This document shows, one piece after another, positions 17,821 to 25,784 of a stretch of DNA of 36,364 bases. The stretch is from positions 1 through 36,364 of the forward strand of contig CAKKPE010000081.1 of NCBI GenBank assembly GCA_919901565.1, read 5' to 3'. A model generated the notes under the pieces. It had not been told where the DNA came from. It did no database searches and saw only the letters and a program-made list of their open reading frames with translations. Within the stretch, counting starts at the first letter, position 1; each line of letters begins with the position of its first letter. The stretch comes from a bacterium (lineage in GTDB: Bacteria; CG2-30-53-67). The translations under genes and the position numbers were made by a program.

Positions 17821-17909
17821 TCCTCTCCCCATGAATGGGGAGAGCTTGGGTGAGGGGTTGACCGGAAAGAGCCCCCTCATCCTAACCTTCTCCCCAAAAG
17901 GGAGAAGGA
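17821..17909. repeat. REP-like pair of inverted hairpins between alpha and beta genes
   Basis: CTCTCCCC/GGGGAGAG (17823-17830 with 17837-17844) is followed by GGGTGAGGGG. In opposite orientation come CCCCTCATCC and CCTTCTCCC/GGGAGAAGG (17886-17894 with 17900-17908). The two units form a larger imperfect palindrome, as in paired REP elements. It lies in a 254-bp gap inside the operon; the rest of that gap shows nothing recognisable apart from the beta ribosome site. Confidence 0.6.
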
Positions 17910-17939
17910 ACATAAGGAAATAAAAGGAGAAAAGATAAC

Positions 17940-19070
17940 ATGCGCAAAGTCTACAACTGGCAGATCGGGAGGAACGCTTCGTACATCTATCCGGAGAACA
18001 GACCCAAGAAACAGTGGGCCATCATCTTTGATCTCAATAAGTGCATCTCCTGCCAGACCTGCTCCCTGGCCTGCAAAACGACCTGGACGTCGGGCAAAGG
18101 CCAGGAATATATGTTCTGGAACAACGTGGAGTCCAAACCCTATGGCGGCTACCCCATCGGATGGGACCTCGGCATCCTGTCCAAACTCGGGCCCCAGGAA
18201 TGGAAAGGGAACAAGTATACAGGCAAGACCCTGTTCGAGGCGGCCGATAAGGACGAGAAGATCCTGTACCACCTGCCCGAAGATGCCGACTGGGCCCATC
18301 CGAATCTCGGGGAAGACGAGGCCTCCGGCATGATCAACCAGGGGGACTGGATAGCGACCTATCCCCACAGGATCTGGATGTTTTATCTGCCGAGGACCTG
18401 CGCGCACTGCACGTATCCGGCTTGTCTCTCCGCGTGCCCGAGAAAGGCCATCTACAAGAGAGAGGAAGACGGCATTGTCCTGATCGACCAGTCGCGCTGC
18501 CGCGGCTACAGGGAGTGCGTCCGGGCCTGCCCGTACAAGAAGTCCATGTTTAATGTCGAGACCAGGGTGAGCGAGAAGTGCATCGGGTGCTATCCCAAGA
18601 TTGAAAAAGGGGAGATGACGCAGTGCGTAACCAACTGCATCGGGAAGATCCGGATCAACGGGTTTGTCAGCACACCGGACAATGCCAGGAAAGACAATCC
18701 CATGGATTACCTGATCCATTACAAGAAGATTGCTCTTCCTTACTATCCTCAGTTCGGGCTGGAGCCCAACCTTTATTACATACCTCCCATCCACGTTGCT
18801 CCATCGTTCCTGGAGCAGATGTTCGGCCCGAAGGTGGAGAAAGCCATGGGGACTTACATAAATGCAAGGAACGATCACGAACTTCAGGCGCTTCTTGTAC
18901 TCATCGGGAGCACGGAGAAGATCCTGCACACGTTCAAGGTGGATGAAGAATACGCCTACGGTTACGATGAGCAAGGGAAAGAGGTCGTAAAGGTCCCGAT
19001 CACCGAACCCAAGATTATCAGGGACTATCATGACGCGAAGCTCAATGCATACAGACAGAATACACCATAA
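17940..19070 (+). CDS. nxrB: Four-cluster iron-sulfur beta subunit of the NXR-like enzyme
   Basis: A 376-residue NarH/NxrB-type electron transfer subunit. Cysteine groups: C35/C38/C41/C45; C154/C157/C162/C166; C187-x2-Y190-x2-C193-x3-C197; and C214/C217/C229/C233. In the third group an aromatic residue (Y190) stands where a fourth Cys would be, as W does in NarH, so this cluster is expected to be [3Fe-4S]; the others are [4Fe-4S]. The protein carries electrons between the alpha Fe-S centre and the haem-bearing gamma subunit or cytochrome c. It has no signal peptide and is expected to be co-exported with the Tat-tagged alpha subunit. AAGGAG lies ~12 nt upstream of ATG 17940. The length is near that of type II beta subunits such as NxrB. 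Confidence 0.9.
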   Translation: MRKVYNWQIGRNASYIYPENRPKKQWAIIFDLNKCISCQTCSLACKTTWTSGKGQEYMFWNNVESKPYGGYPIGWDLGILSKLGPQEWKGNKYTGKTLFEAADKDEKILYHLPEDADWAHPNLGEDEASGMINQGDWIATYPHRIWMFYLPRTCAHCTYPACLSACPRKAIYKREEDGIVLIDQSRCRGYRECVRACPYKKSMFNVETRVSEKCIGCYPKIEKGEMTQCVTNCIGKIRINGFVSTPDNARKDNPMDYLIHYKKIALPYYPQFGLEPNLYYIPPIHVAPSFLEQMFGPKVEKAMGTYINARNDHELQALLVLIGSTEKILHTFKVDEEYAYGYDEQGKEVVKVPITEPKIIRDYHDAKLNAYRQNTP

Positions 19071-19115
19071 ATAATTTTATTATTTCTTAATAAAATTATA
19101 TTGGAGGGGAACGCC

Positions 19116-19985
19116 ATGAGAGCCAAAAGTTTTTTGTTTATTCTTGCATGCTTTATATTCGCCGGTACGGTTTATGCCGGGGAAACTCCCTTTTCGGAGT
19201 TCACGTCCTACCAGAAGGCGGTCGACGTGCAGCAGATCGGACTGAATGACCCGGTCTGGGATACAGTGATTCCTGTCAGGCACCCCCTCCAGCGGCAGTT
19301 TCTGGTTCTTCCCAAACCGGCGGAGGTGGGCGTCAAGGAGGTTTTCTTCCAGTCGGTCCATGACGGGAAATACATCGCCTTCCGGCTTACCTGGAAGGAC
19401 AGCACCAGGAACGACTCGATCAACGTCGTGAATTTCTCGGATGCTGCTGCGCTCGAATTTCCGGTCCGGAGGGACCCTCTCCCCAAATACTTCATGGGAG
19501 AGGAGGGGAAACCCGTGCATGTCATCTACTGGAAGGCATGGAGAAGCAAGGACCAGGATCAAGGTTTTCAGACCGTCAAGACCGCATATCCGAACATGAC
19601 CAGCGATATCTATACATTCGACTACAGTGTGAAAGGGAAAGGCACGGACAAGACGCAGCAGGAGAAGGAGATCTTCATCCCGGGAAGGGCCGCAAATAAC
19701 CCCCTCTCCTTCCCGCACAAGGAGATCGTCGAGGAGCTTTCCGCTGAAGGGCCGGGGACGCTCACGTCAAAAAATATCGAGAACACAAGGGGTGTTGCAG
19801 AATGGAAGAATGGAACATGGACAGTCCTCTTTGTCCGGCCTCTTGCCGTTAATGATGCTTCAAGTGTGCAGTTCAGGATCGGAGAAAAGATGCCTCTGGC
19901 CATTGCCGTCTGGGAAGGAGGCCATCTGGAGGTTGGAGGCCGCAAGGCGGTGAGCCCATCCTGGGCCGAAGTCAAGGTGGAGTAG
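19116..19985 (+). CDS. Haem b-binding gamma-like subunit (ethylbenzene dehydrogenase gamma/NxrC family)
   Basis: A 289-residue protein with a clear Sec signal peptide (residues 1-21, ending 'GTVYA'). The mature part is a beta-rich domain resembling the gamma subunits of periplasmic type II DMSO reductases (EbdC, DdhC, SerC, and candidates for NxrC), which bind one haem b through Met and Lys ligands. 'YFMGEEGKPVHVIYWKAW' (about residues 126-143) is the sort of region where the Met ligand lies; assigning ligands needs alignment. ATG 19116 is preferred to an in-frame TTG at 19101 because GGAGG (19103-19107) sits at the right distance and the signal peptide follows. It would take electrons from beta and pass them to a cytochrome c or the Rieske/cytochrome b complex. 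It lies 45 bp after beta and 3 bp before the chaperone gene. Confidence 0.75.
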   Translation: MRAKSFLFILACFIFAGTVYAGETPFSEFTSYQKAVDVQQIGLNDPVWDTVIPVRHPLQRQFLVLPKPAEVGVKEVFFQSVHDGKYIAFRLTWKDSTRNDSINVVNFSDAAALEFPVRRDPLPKYFMGEEGKPVHVIYWKAWRSKDQDQGFQTVKTAYPNMTSDIYTFDYSVKGKGTDKTQQEKEIFIPGRAANNPLSFPHKEIVEELSAEGPGTLTSKNIENTRGVAEWKNGTWTVLFVRPLAVNDASSVQFRIGEKMPLAIAVWEGGHLEVGGRKAVSPSWAEVKVE

Positions 19986-19988
19986 ACC

Positions 19989-20690
19989 ATGGAAAATATT
20001 ATTTATCTCTACAAGATGATGTCCCTGGGGTTTGCCTATCCCGACGAGAACGGATGGAAGTTCCTCGAAGAGTTTCTTCCGAAGTCGGACCTCATTTTCA
20101 AGGGCGCTCTTCCCAGGAAACTCGGGGAACTGAGGGAATATTTCATTACGCACAGGCCTTCCCTGGAAGAGATGCAGATGGAATATCTTTCTTTTTTCGA
20201 CATGGGGGCAAAGGTTATCCCTTACGAGACCGAATACGTTCAGGAAAAAATATCCAGGAAGCCCCGCCTTCTGGCTGACATAGCCGGTTTTTACAAGGCA
20301 TTCGGATTCGAGGCGGCCAGTGATGCGAAGAACAGGGAGTCCATCGATCATATCTCTGTGGAGCTTGAATTCATGGTTCTCCTTTACATGAAGATGCTTC
20401 AGGCCATGGAACAGGGGTTTGAAGACAGGGTGCAGGTTGTCGAGGATGCAATCAGGAAATTCCTGGAAGACCATCTTGCCGGCTGGGGCTTCCTCTATTG
20501 CAGTCTGATACAGGAATCGGATGGCCATGAGTTCTATAAAAAACTGGCCGGACTTTTAAGAGCGTTTCTGCAGGATGAGCTGACAAAATACGGAATGGAC
20601 CCCGGTCCCTTACAGCGTGGTCTCTTCAACCCATGCCAGGGAAGCACAGGGTGGGAAGACTTTACCTGCGGGCCAGTGCCGCCGTTATAA
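19989..20690 (+). CDS. TorD/NarJ-family chaperone for the molybdoenzyme
   Basis: A 233-residue, almost wholly helical, soluble protein. The pattern 'LYKMMSLGFAYPDE' near the start, 'LEEMQMEYLSFFDMG.KVIPYETEY' near residues 60-80 and 'DHISVELEFMVLLYMKMLQA' near 120-140 match TorD/DmsD/NarJ chaperones. These bind the Tat leader and apo-catalytic subunit and hold it until the molybdenum cofactor is inserted. The position, 3 bp after the gamma gene and in the same operon as a Tat-tagged alpha subunit, is typical. A conserved Cys-containing tail ('NPCQGSTGWEDFTCG') is unusual and might bind metal or form a disulfide. ATG 19989 overlaps closely with the end of the upstream gene, suggesting translational coupling. 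Confidence 0.85.
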   Translation: MENIIYLYKMMSLGFAYPDENGWKFLEEFLPKSDLIFKGALPRKLGELREYFITHRPSLEEMQMEYLSFFDMGAKVIPYETEYVQEKISRKPRLLADIAGFYKAFGFEAASDAKNRESIDHISVELEFMVLLYMKMLQAMEQGFEDRVQVVEDAIRKFLEDHLAGWGFLYCSLIQESDGHEFYKKLAGLLRAFLQDELTKYGMDPGPLQRGLFNPCQGSTGWEDFTCGPVPPL

Positions 20691-20729
20691 AGAACTCCGA
20701 ATTCTAATGTCCAATAGGTGAGGGAGAAA

Positions 20730-22169
20730 ATGTACAATCGACTCTATTCATGGTTGCTGCTGATATCCAGCGTGGTCTTTGTGGTCTATTCGGTGCAGGC
20801 GATCTATACGGACAATATCTCCCCGGAATGGATGCGTTACCAGGAAAAATACAAGAAGCTGGTCATCAAGAGGGCGTCGGATGAAAAGACGCGTGAACTG
20901 GCGAAGGAATTCAAGATAGACATTCAGCAGGTCTATCTGGCCGATTTGAACAAAGTGGACCGCTGCATGAGCTGTCATATCGGCATAGACAATGAAATGG
21001 TGTCCGATGTGGACCAGCCGATCCGGAGCCACAGCGGAGATTACCTGAAGAACCATCCGCCGGACAGGTTCGGGTGCACCATCTGTCACCACGGCCAGGG
21101 CCGCGCCATAGATATCAGGAATGCGCACGGCATCGGCCACGAGACGCACTGGGACCAGCCGATCCTTCCGACCGAATACATGCAGAGCGCCTGCCCGTCC
21201 TGCCACAACATGGGCTGGCTCTCAAAAAACGGAGGGGAGAAGATAGCGAAGGGGGAAGCCATATTCAAAAAAAGGGGCTGCCTGGGGTGTCATAAGATGC
21301 AGGGCCGCGGCGGGATCCTGGGTAAAAAGCTGGACGGTGTGGGCTCGCAGCCCATTGCCTACTTCCCCATGGCCCATGTGCGGGGAGAGAGGACCGTTTA
21401 TGCCTGGATGAAGCAGCACTTTGACGATCCGAGGAACATCGTGCCGCAGAGTGAAATGATAGCGGACCTGACCGATGAGGAGTCCATCCTCCTGACCACG
21501 TATGTGCTATCCCTGCGGAGCGAAGAAATTCCAAGAGATTATAGACATCATGACGAGTCTGGTTATGCACCGGAAGAGCCGGGAGACCCAGGCGAATCCA
21601 TGTACAATCTTTACTGCGTCGGGTGCCATGGCACCGGCAAAGACAGCGTCTATGACGAGGTCTTCAAGAGAACTATCCCTGCGATCCAGAACCCGCCTTT
21701 CCTGGCTGCGGTCAGCGACAAGTATCTCCATACCGTAATTTCCGAGGGGAGGAGCGGTACCCCGATGACGTCATGGAAGGAGGCCGCAGCCGGATTGAAA
21801 CCTGAAGAAATTGACGCCATCATCAGGTATATCACCCGGGACAGGCCTGCGGCCGGACCGAAGCCCTTTGAGTTCGCAAAATACCAGGGGAATGCGAAAC
21901 GGGGAGAGGAGATCTTCAACATCCGGTGTGTGGACTGCCACGGCAAGGGAGGGGAGGGCGGTGTCGGTCTGAACCTGAGAAATCCGGTGGTCCAGAAGTA
22001 TGCCGACCCGGAGTTTCTGGCCATTACCCTCAGGGACGGGAGGGTCGGGACGCACATGGTTTCCTTTGGTTCACAGGGCATGGGCCTGAACGATCAGGAT
22101 ATCGTGGATGTGATCACTTATGTGAAGACGTTATCCGGCAAACAAATTCCTTACCCTTTAGCCCCTTGA
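20730..22169 (+). CDS. Membrane-anchored hexahaem cytochrome c
   Basis: A 479-residue protein with an N-terminal hydrophobic anchor (about residues 7-26) and six CxxCH sites: C79-H83, C116-H120, C155-H159, C184-H188, C296-H300 and C400-H404. The last three sit in separate class I-like domains with possible Met ligands (M243, M346 and one in 'GTHMVSFG' near 442). The first three are in a distinct N-terminal domain. It lies at the end of the operon, where cytochrome c1 or f would be expected for a Rieske/cytochrome b complex, and no such gene is present here. It is therefore the likely electron link between the b-type complex and the molybdoenzyme or a terminal oxidase. ATG 20730 with GAGGGAG just upstream is chosen over GTG 20718. 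Confidence 0.88.
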   Translation: MYNRLYSWLLLISSVVFVVYSVQAIYTDNISPEWMRYQEKYKKLVIKRASDEKTRELAKEFKIDIQQVYLADLNKVDRCMSCHIGIDNEMVSDVDQPIRSHSGDYLKNHPPDRFGCTICHHGQGRAIDIRNAHGIGHETHWDQPILPTEYMQSACPSCHNMGWLSKNGGEKIAKGEAIFKKRGCLGCHKMQGRGGILGKKLDGVGSQPIAYFPMAHVRGERTVYAWMKQHFDDPRNIVPQSEMIADLTDEESILLTTYVLSLRSEEIPRDYRHHDESGYAPEEPGDPGESMYNLYCVGCHGTGKDSVYDEVFKRTIPAIQNPPFLAAVSDKYLHTVISEGRSGTPMTSWKEAAAGLKPEEIDAIIRYITRDRPAAGPKPFEFAKYQGNAKRGEEIFNIRCVDCHGKGGEGGVGLNLRNPVVQKYADPEFLAITLRDGRVGTHMVSFGSQGMGLNDQDIVDVITYVKTLSGKQIPYPLAP

Positions 22170-22208
22170 GAGGAGCAGACGACAGCGAAAGAAGAGGACG
22201 GATGACAG

Positions 22209-22226
22209 AAGGTCAGGGTTGACCTT
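22209..22226. terminator. Weak hairpin between convergent genes
   Basis: A perfect 7-bp inverted repeat AAGGTCA/TGACCTT with a 4-nt loop overlaps the RNase HI stop codon and lies 40 bp after the cytochrome c stop. There is no long T-run on either strand, so its strength is doubtful. Confidence 0.3.
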
Positions 22227-22917
22227 TATAACCATGATCCTCGGGCAATCCCTTCTGCTTTGCAGAATACAAGGCCAATTCATCACACCGCTCATTCAAC
22301 GGATTGCCGGCATGGCCCTTTACCCATTCGAAGGTGATGTCCAGATCTCCGACAAGGTCCAGCAGTTCAGCCCACAGGTCCGGATTCATGGCGGGCTTGT
22401 TGTCGGATTTGACCCAGCCCCTTTTCCGCCAGCTCTTTGCCCATCCTTTGCGGATGCCGTTCACAACATAATTGGAGTCCGTATAGAGGGTCACGGACCT
22501 GTCCCGGCGCTCCAGCCCCCGAAGGGCCACGATACAGCCCATGAGCTCCATGCGGTTGTTGGTGGTCAAACGGAAACCACCGGACCTCTCTTTTCGTTCA
22601 TCATGATCGATCTGAACGATCCCGTACCCGCCAGGGCCTGGGTTACGAATGCAACCGCCATCGGTGTAGATCGTGATCTCGCCGGTCCTGGGGCTGTTGC
22701 CCGGGGTGGACGGTGCTGACTTGGCCCTGGTTTTTGCTGCAGGTCCCGGAGTGAAGACCGGATTTCTGAGCCACTGTTCAGCTTCTTCCCGGGTCGGGAA
22801 CCCTTTGAACCGTGCCCCTGTATATCCTTCTACCTGGGTCAGGGCAGCGGGCCAGTCGTCGTAAATGCCGGGCCTGCGGCCGGCTGCGATTGCGTAATAT
22901 TTCTTTTTGCCTGCCAT
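22213..22917 (-). CDS. rnhA: Ribonuclease HI with N-terminal hybrid-binding domain
   Basis: A 234-residue enzyme that cuts the RNA strand of RNA-DNA hybrids. Residues ~4-50 form an RNase H1 hybrid-binding domain ('YYAIAAGRRPGIYDDW...ARFKGFPTREEAEQWL'), more often seen in eukaryotic RNase H1 but also present in some bacteria. A Pro/Ser/Thr-rich linker follows (~56-78). The catalytic domain has D86 ('YTDGG'), E124 ('NRMEL'), D147 ('YTDSN') and D212 ('RCDEL'), a complete DEDD set, plus the basic protrusion around 157-170. The start at 22917 is chosen because AGAAGGGA precedes it and the homology begins there; the frame could extend to a GTG at 23013 without a ribosome site. It is divergent from mtnP. 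Confidence 0.93.
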   Translation of the reverse strand: MAGKKKYYAIAAGRRPGIYDDWPAALTQVEGYTGARFKGFPTREEAEQWLRNPVFTPGPAAKTRAKSAPSTPGNSPRTGEITIYTDGGCIRNPGPGGYGIVQIDHDERKERSGGFRLTTNNRMELMGCIVALRGLERRDRSVTLYTDSNYVVNGIRKGWAKSWRKRGWVKSDNKPAMNPDLWAELLDLVGDLDITFEWVKGHAGNPLNERCDELALYSAKQKGLPEDHGYKGQP

Positions 22918-23058
22918 TTGTTTCCCTTCTGCTGAATATTTACGAGCAGGGCCCGTGATTCTCCACAAACTGTATATTTGCTGTCCCATCTGATGTGATA
23001 TAAACTTTTCCACTCTTACAAAGGAGGTCTTCTTTGGGCTTGTCTTTTGTTTTGCAGG

Positions 23059-23087
23059 ATTATAGCATACAAAACACAGATGTGCAA
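23059..23087 (-). promoter_or_regulatory. rnhA: Sigma-70 promoter of the RNase HI gene
   Basis: Read on the minus strand: TTGCAC (23087-23082), a 17-nt spacer, and a perfect TATAAT (23064-23059). It leaves a leader of about 135 nt before the ATG at 22917. Confidence 0.6.
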
Positions 23088-23092
23088 ATGAC

Positions 23093-23121
23093 TTGACTGG
23101 TTATGCTTCAGGTGATAGGAT
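23093..23121 (+). promoter_or_regulatory. mtnP: Sigma-70 promoter of mtnP
   Basis: TTGACT at 23093-23098, a 17-nt spacer and TAGGAT at 23116-23121. It lies back to back with the RNase HI promoter, the two -35 boxes being 5 bp apart. A full AGGAGGTGAT ribosome site follows just before the ATG at 23145. Confidence 0.55.
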
Positions 23122-23144
23122 AACGTTGTTTTTCAGGAGGTGAT

Positions 23145-23996
23145 ATGTCTGAAACCATAGACATAGGCGTTATCGGCGGGAGCGGGCTCTACGATATACA
23201 GGGGATCGAAGGGCTCCGTGAGGTTGCTGTCAGCACCCCGTTCGGAGACCCTTCGGATCTGTTTCTGGTGGGCAAGCTGAACGGTATCGGGATTGCATTC
23301 CTGCCACGGCACGGCAGGGGCCATCGCATCCTTCCATCGGAGATCAATTACCGGGCCAACATCTGTGCCATGAAAAAGCTGGGGGTGCGGAGGATCATAT
23401 CGGTGAGTGCGGTGGGGAGCATGAGGGAGGATATCGCCCCGGGTGACATCGTGATCCCGGACCAGTTCTACGATCATACGAAGAATCGCATCAGCACGTT
23501 TTTCGGCGACGGGATTGTGGGGCACGTGGCCATGGCCGATCCGGTATGCGGTGAGCTGAGCGGTCTGCTGTTTGATTCCGGGAAACGCTCCGGGGCAAAG
23601 GTCCACTCAGGGAAGACGTATCTGTGCATCGAGGGTCCGCAATTCTCAACCAGGGCCGAATCGAATATCTTCCGTACCTGGGGTGTGGATGTGATCGGCA
23701 TGACCAATGTGACCGAGGCCAAGCTCGCCAGGGAGTCCGGGTTGTGTTATGCTACGCTGGCCCTTTCAACGGATTATGACTGCTGGCACACGGAAGAGGA
23801 TGATGTGAGCGCGGATGCGGTGCTGACGACCCTGAGGAACAATGTGGCCAAGGCCAAGGAGATCATCAGGCTCTCTCTTTCCGAAAAGATATTGAAGACA
23901 AATTGCAGGTGCAGGGATGCCGTGAAGTCGGCTATCCTCACGGACCCGGCCCATTTCCCTCATGAGACACGGAAACGGCTTGAGTTTCTCCTGTAG
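23145..23996 (+). CDS. mtnP: S-methyl-5'-thioadenosine phosphorylase
   Basis: A 283-residue member of the PNP/MTAP phosphorylase family. It shows 'GVIGGSGLYD' (phosphate-binding start), 'LPRHGRGHRILPSEINYRAN' and 'VSAVGSMREDIAPGDIVIPDQF', then 'GPQFSTRAES' and 'GMTNVTEAKLARE' for nucleoside binding, and 'STDYDCW' with the aspartate that favours 6-amino purines. It cleaves methylthioadenosine with phosphate to adenine and methylthioribose-1-phosphate, clearing the by-product of polyamine synthesis and related S-adenosylmethionine reactions. The ribosome site is near perfect. It is the first gene of a run with the PfkB kinase 12 bp downstream, suggesting joint purine or sugar salvage. Confidence 0.93.
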   Translation: MSETIDIGVIGGSGLYDIQGIEGLREVAVSTPFGDPSDLFLVGKLNGIGIAFLPRHGRGHRILPSEINYRANICAMKKLGVRRIISVSAVGSMREDIAPGDIVIPDQFYDHTKNRISTFFGDGIVGHVAMADPVCGELSGLLFDSGKRSGAKVHSGKTYLCIEGPQFSTRAESNIFRTWGVDVIGMTNVTEAKLARESGLCYATLALSTDYDCWHTEEDDVSADAVLTTLRNNVAKAKEIIRLSLSEKILKTNCRCRDAVKSAILTDPAHFPHETRKRLEFLL

Positions 23997-24008
23997 AAAG
24001 GATGGATA

Positions 24009-24917
24009 ATGAGTCTTCTGGTTGTAGGATCCGTTGCCTTCGATTCGGTCAAAACGCCTTTCGGAAAGGTGGATGAGGCCATAGGCGGGTCCGCCACCTA
24101 TTTTTCCCTGTCCGCCGGATTTTTCAATGACATCCATCTCGTGGCTGTGGTAGGGGAGGACTTTCCCGAAAAGGAGATCGAATTCCTCAATACCAGGAAT
24201 ATCGACACCCTGGGGCTGCAAAGGGTCCCGGGCAAGACCTTTCGCTGGAAGGGGGAGTATTCCTTTGAACTCAATGAGGCCCATACGCTGGAGACGCAGC
24301 TCAATGTCTTCGAAAATTTTTCCCCGAAGATCCCGGATTCGTACCGGGACGCCAAATATGTCTTTCTGGCCAATATCGATCCCGAACTTCAATTGTCCGT
24401 GCTTCAGCAGGTGAAGAGCCCGGAATTCGTGGGCATGGACACCATGAATTTCTGGATCGGGGGAAAACGGGACGCCCTGCTGAAGGTCCTCAGGAAGGTG
24501 AACATCCTGACCATCAACGACGGAGAAGCAAGGCAGCTGACCGAAGAGGCCAATCTTGTCAAGGCCGCCCGCAGGATACTCTCATACGGACCGAAGATAT
24601 TGATCATCAAGCGGGGGGAATACGGCGCACTGATGTTCAACGGGGTCAATATCTTTTCTGCTCCGGCCTACCCGCTGGAGACGGTCTTTGATCCGACCGG
24701 GGCAGGGGACTCCTTCGCCGGAGGGTTGATGGGGTACCTGTCCAATGTACAGGAGGTCAATGATGAGTCGCTTCGCCGGGCCATGATATTCGGCAGTGTC
24801 ATGGCTTCTTTTAATGTGGAGGACTTCAGCATCAACCGGATGCGCGGTCTGACGTATGAAGAGATCAAGCAGCGTTTCAGGATGTTCAAGGACCTTACAC
24901 ATTTTGAGGATATCTGA
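24009..24917 (+). CDS. PfkB-family carbohydrate or nucleoside kinase
   Basis: A 302-residue ribokinase-fold kinase. It begins 'LLVVGSVAFDS', has a GG substrate motif at 'AIGGSATYFS' (about residues 26-35) and the C-terminal PfkB signature 'DPTGAGDSFAGG' (about 227-238), which carries the catalytic Asp and anion hole. 'NDGEARQLT' near residue 172 is the usual second motif. The family phosphorylates sugars or nucleosides such as ribose, fructose, adenosine or inosine. Placement directly after mtnP suggests a substrate from methylthioadenosine breakdown (adenosine, methylthioribose or a deoxypentose), but sequence alone does not name it. Its stop codon touches the ATG of the next gene, so the two are translationally linked. 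Confidence 0.87.
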   Translation: MSLLVVGSVAFDSVKTPFGKVDEAIGGSATYFSLSAGFFNDIHLVAVVGEDFPEKEIEFLNTRNIDTLGLQRVPGKTFRWKGEYSFELNEAHTLETQLNVFENFSPKIPDSYRDAKYVFLANIDPELQLSVLQQVKSPEFVGMDTMNFWIGGKRDALLKVLRKVNILTINDGEARQLTEEANLVKAARRILSYGPKILIIKRGEYGALMFNGVNIFSAPAYPLETVFDPTGAGDSFAGGLMGYLSNVQEVNDESLRRAMIFGSVMASFNVEDFSINRMRGLTYEEIKQRFRMFKDLTHFEDI

Positions 24918-25715
24918 ATGCACCGGAAGAAAACGGTTTCCATATTCCTGCTTTTTACCATCCTTGTTTTCATCCCATCCTGTGCAGGACTGTCACAGAA
25001 GAAAGAGGCCGAACAAAAAACTGCGGATGCCTATTATCAGCTTGGTATACAGCAACTGAACGAAGGGAACTACCAGGATGCCCTTCTTGAATTACGGAAG
25101 GCCGAGTCCTTCCATGATGATGACCCAAAGATCCACGATGCCAAAGGGCTCGTTTATTTTTATACGGAACGCTTTGATGAGGCCGAGACAGAATACAAAA
25201 AAGCGATTTCCCTGAACAATGGCTACTCCAATGCTTATGTCAATCTTGGCACACTCTATGCCCGTAAGGAGAAATATACCGAAGCCATTGAACAATACCG
25301 GAAGGCCCTGGAGGACCCCTTTTATGCAACGCCTGCCAAGGCCCTCCATAACATCGGGCTGTGCTACGAGAAGATGGGGAATGTCAAGGATGCCTTATCA
25401 TCCATGCTCGATGCCGTACGGCAGGATCCGGCTCTGCTCAGGGCCTACCTGGACCTTGGGAGATTGTACTACCAGAACAACCAGACCGAAGAAGCCATTC
25501 AGATCTTGAGCAAGGCGATACAAATGCATCCCCGGGCTGAAGGTGATAAAGTCAACGATTTGAGCCTGGCCTATTTCCATTACTGGCTGGCGCTTTCGTA
25601 CTTCAAAAACAGTGACGCTGACAATGCCCAGGTACATTTCCAGGCCGTCATGGAACTTGCTCCCGAAAGCAAGATGGCGGATGATGCGTCAAGTTATCTG
25701 GATCTCTTGCAGTAA
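24918..25715 (+). CDS. TPR-repeat lipoprotein (PilF/PilW-like)
   Basis: A 265-residue protein starting at the base after the PfkB stop. It has a lipoprotein signal (residues 1-21, lipobox 'FIPSC' with Cys22 as the lipidation site). The rest is TPR helices, about six repeats from residue ~36 to ~260, with the typical W/L-G-Y-A-F-A-P pattern ('AYVNLGTLYARKEKYTEAIEQYRKAL'). Proteins of this layout anchor in the outer membrane and scaffold complexes; PilF/PilW is the known example for type IV pilus secretin assembly. No pilus genes are in the window, so the assignment is to the fold rather than to a pilus role. Confidence 0.85.
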   Translation: MHRKKTVSIFLLFTILVFIPSCAGLSQKKEAEQKTADAYYQLGIQQLNEGNYQDALLELRKAESFHDDDPKIHDAKGLVYFYTERFDEAETEYKKAISLNNGYSNAYVNLGTLYARKEKYTEAIEQYRKALEDPFYATPAKALHNIGLCYEKMGNVKDALSSMLDAVRQDPALLRAYLDLGRLYYQNNQTEEAIQILSKAIQMHPRAEGDKVNDLSLAYFHYWLALSYFKNSDADNAQVHFQAVMELAPESKMADDASSYLDLLQ

Positions 25716-25784
25716 TTTCCTGCGGGGTGTTTCCCTCTAACGGGGAATAGGGGCCTCCGGTATCAAAAAACATAAAGGATAATG

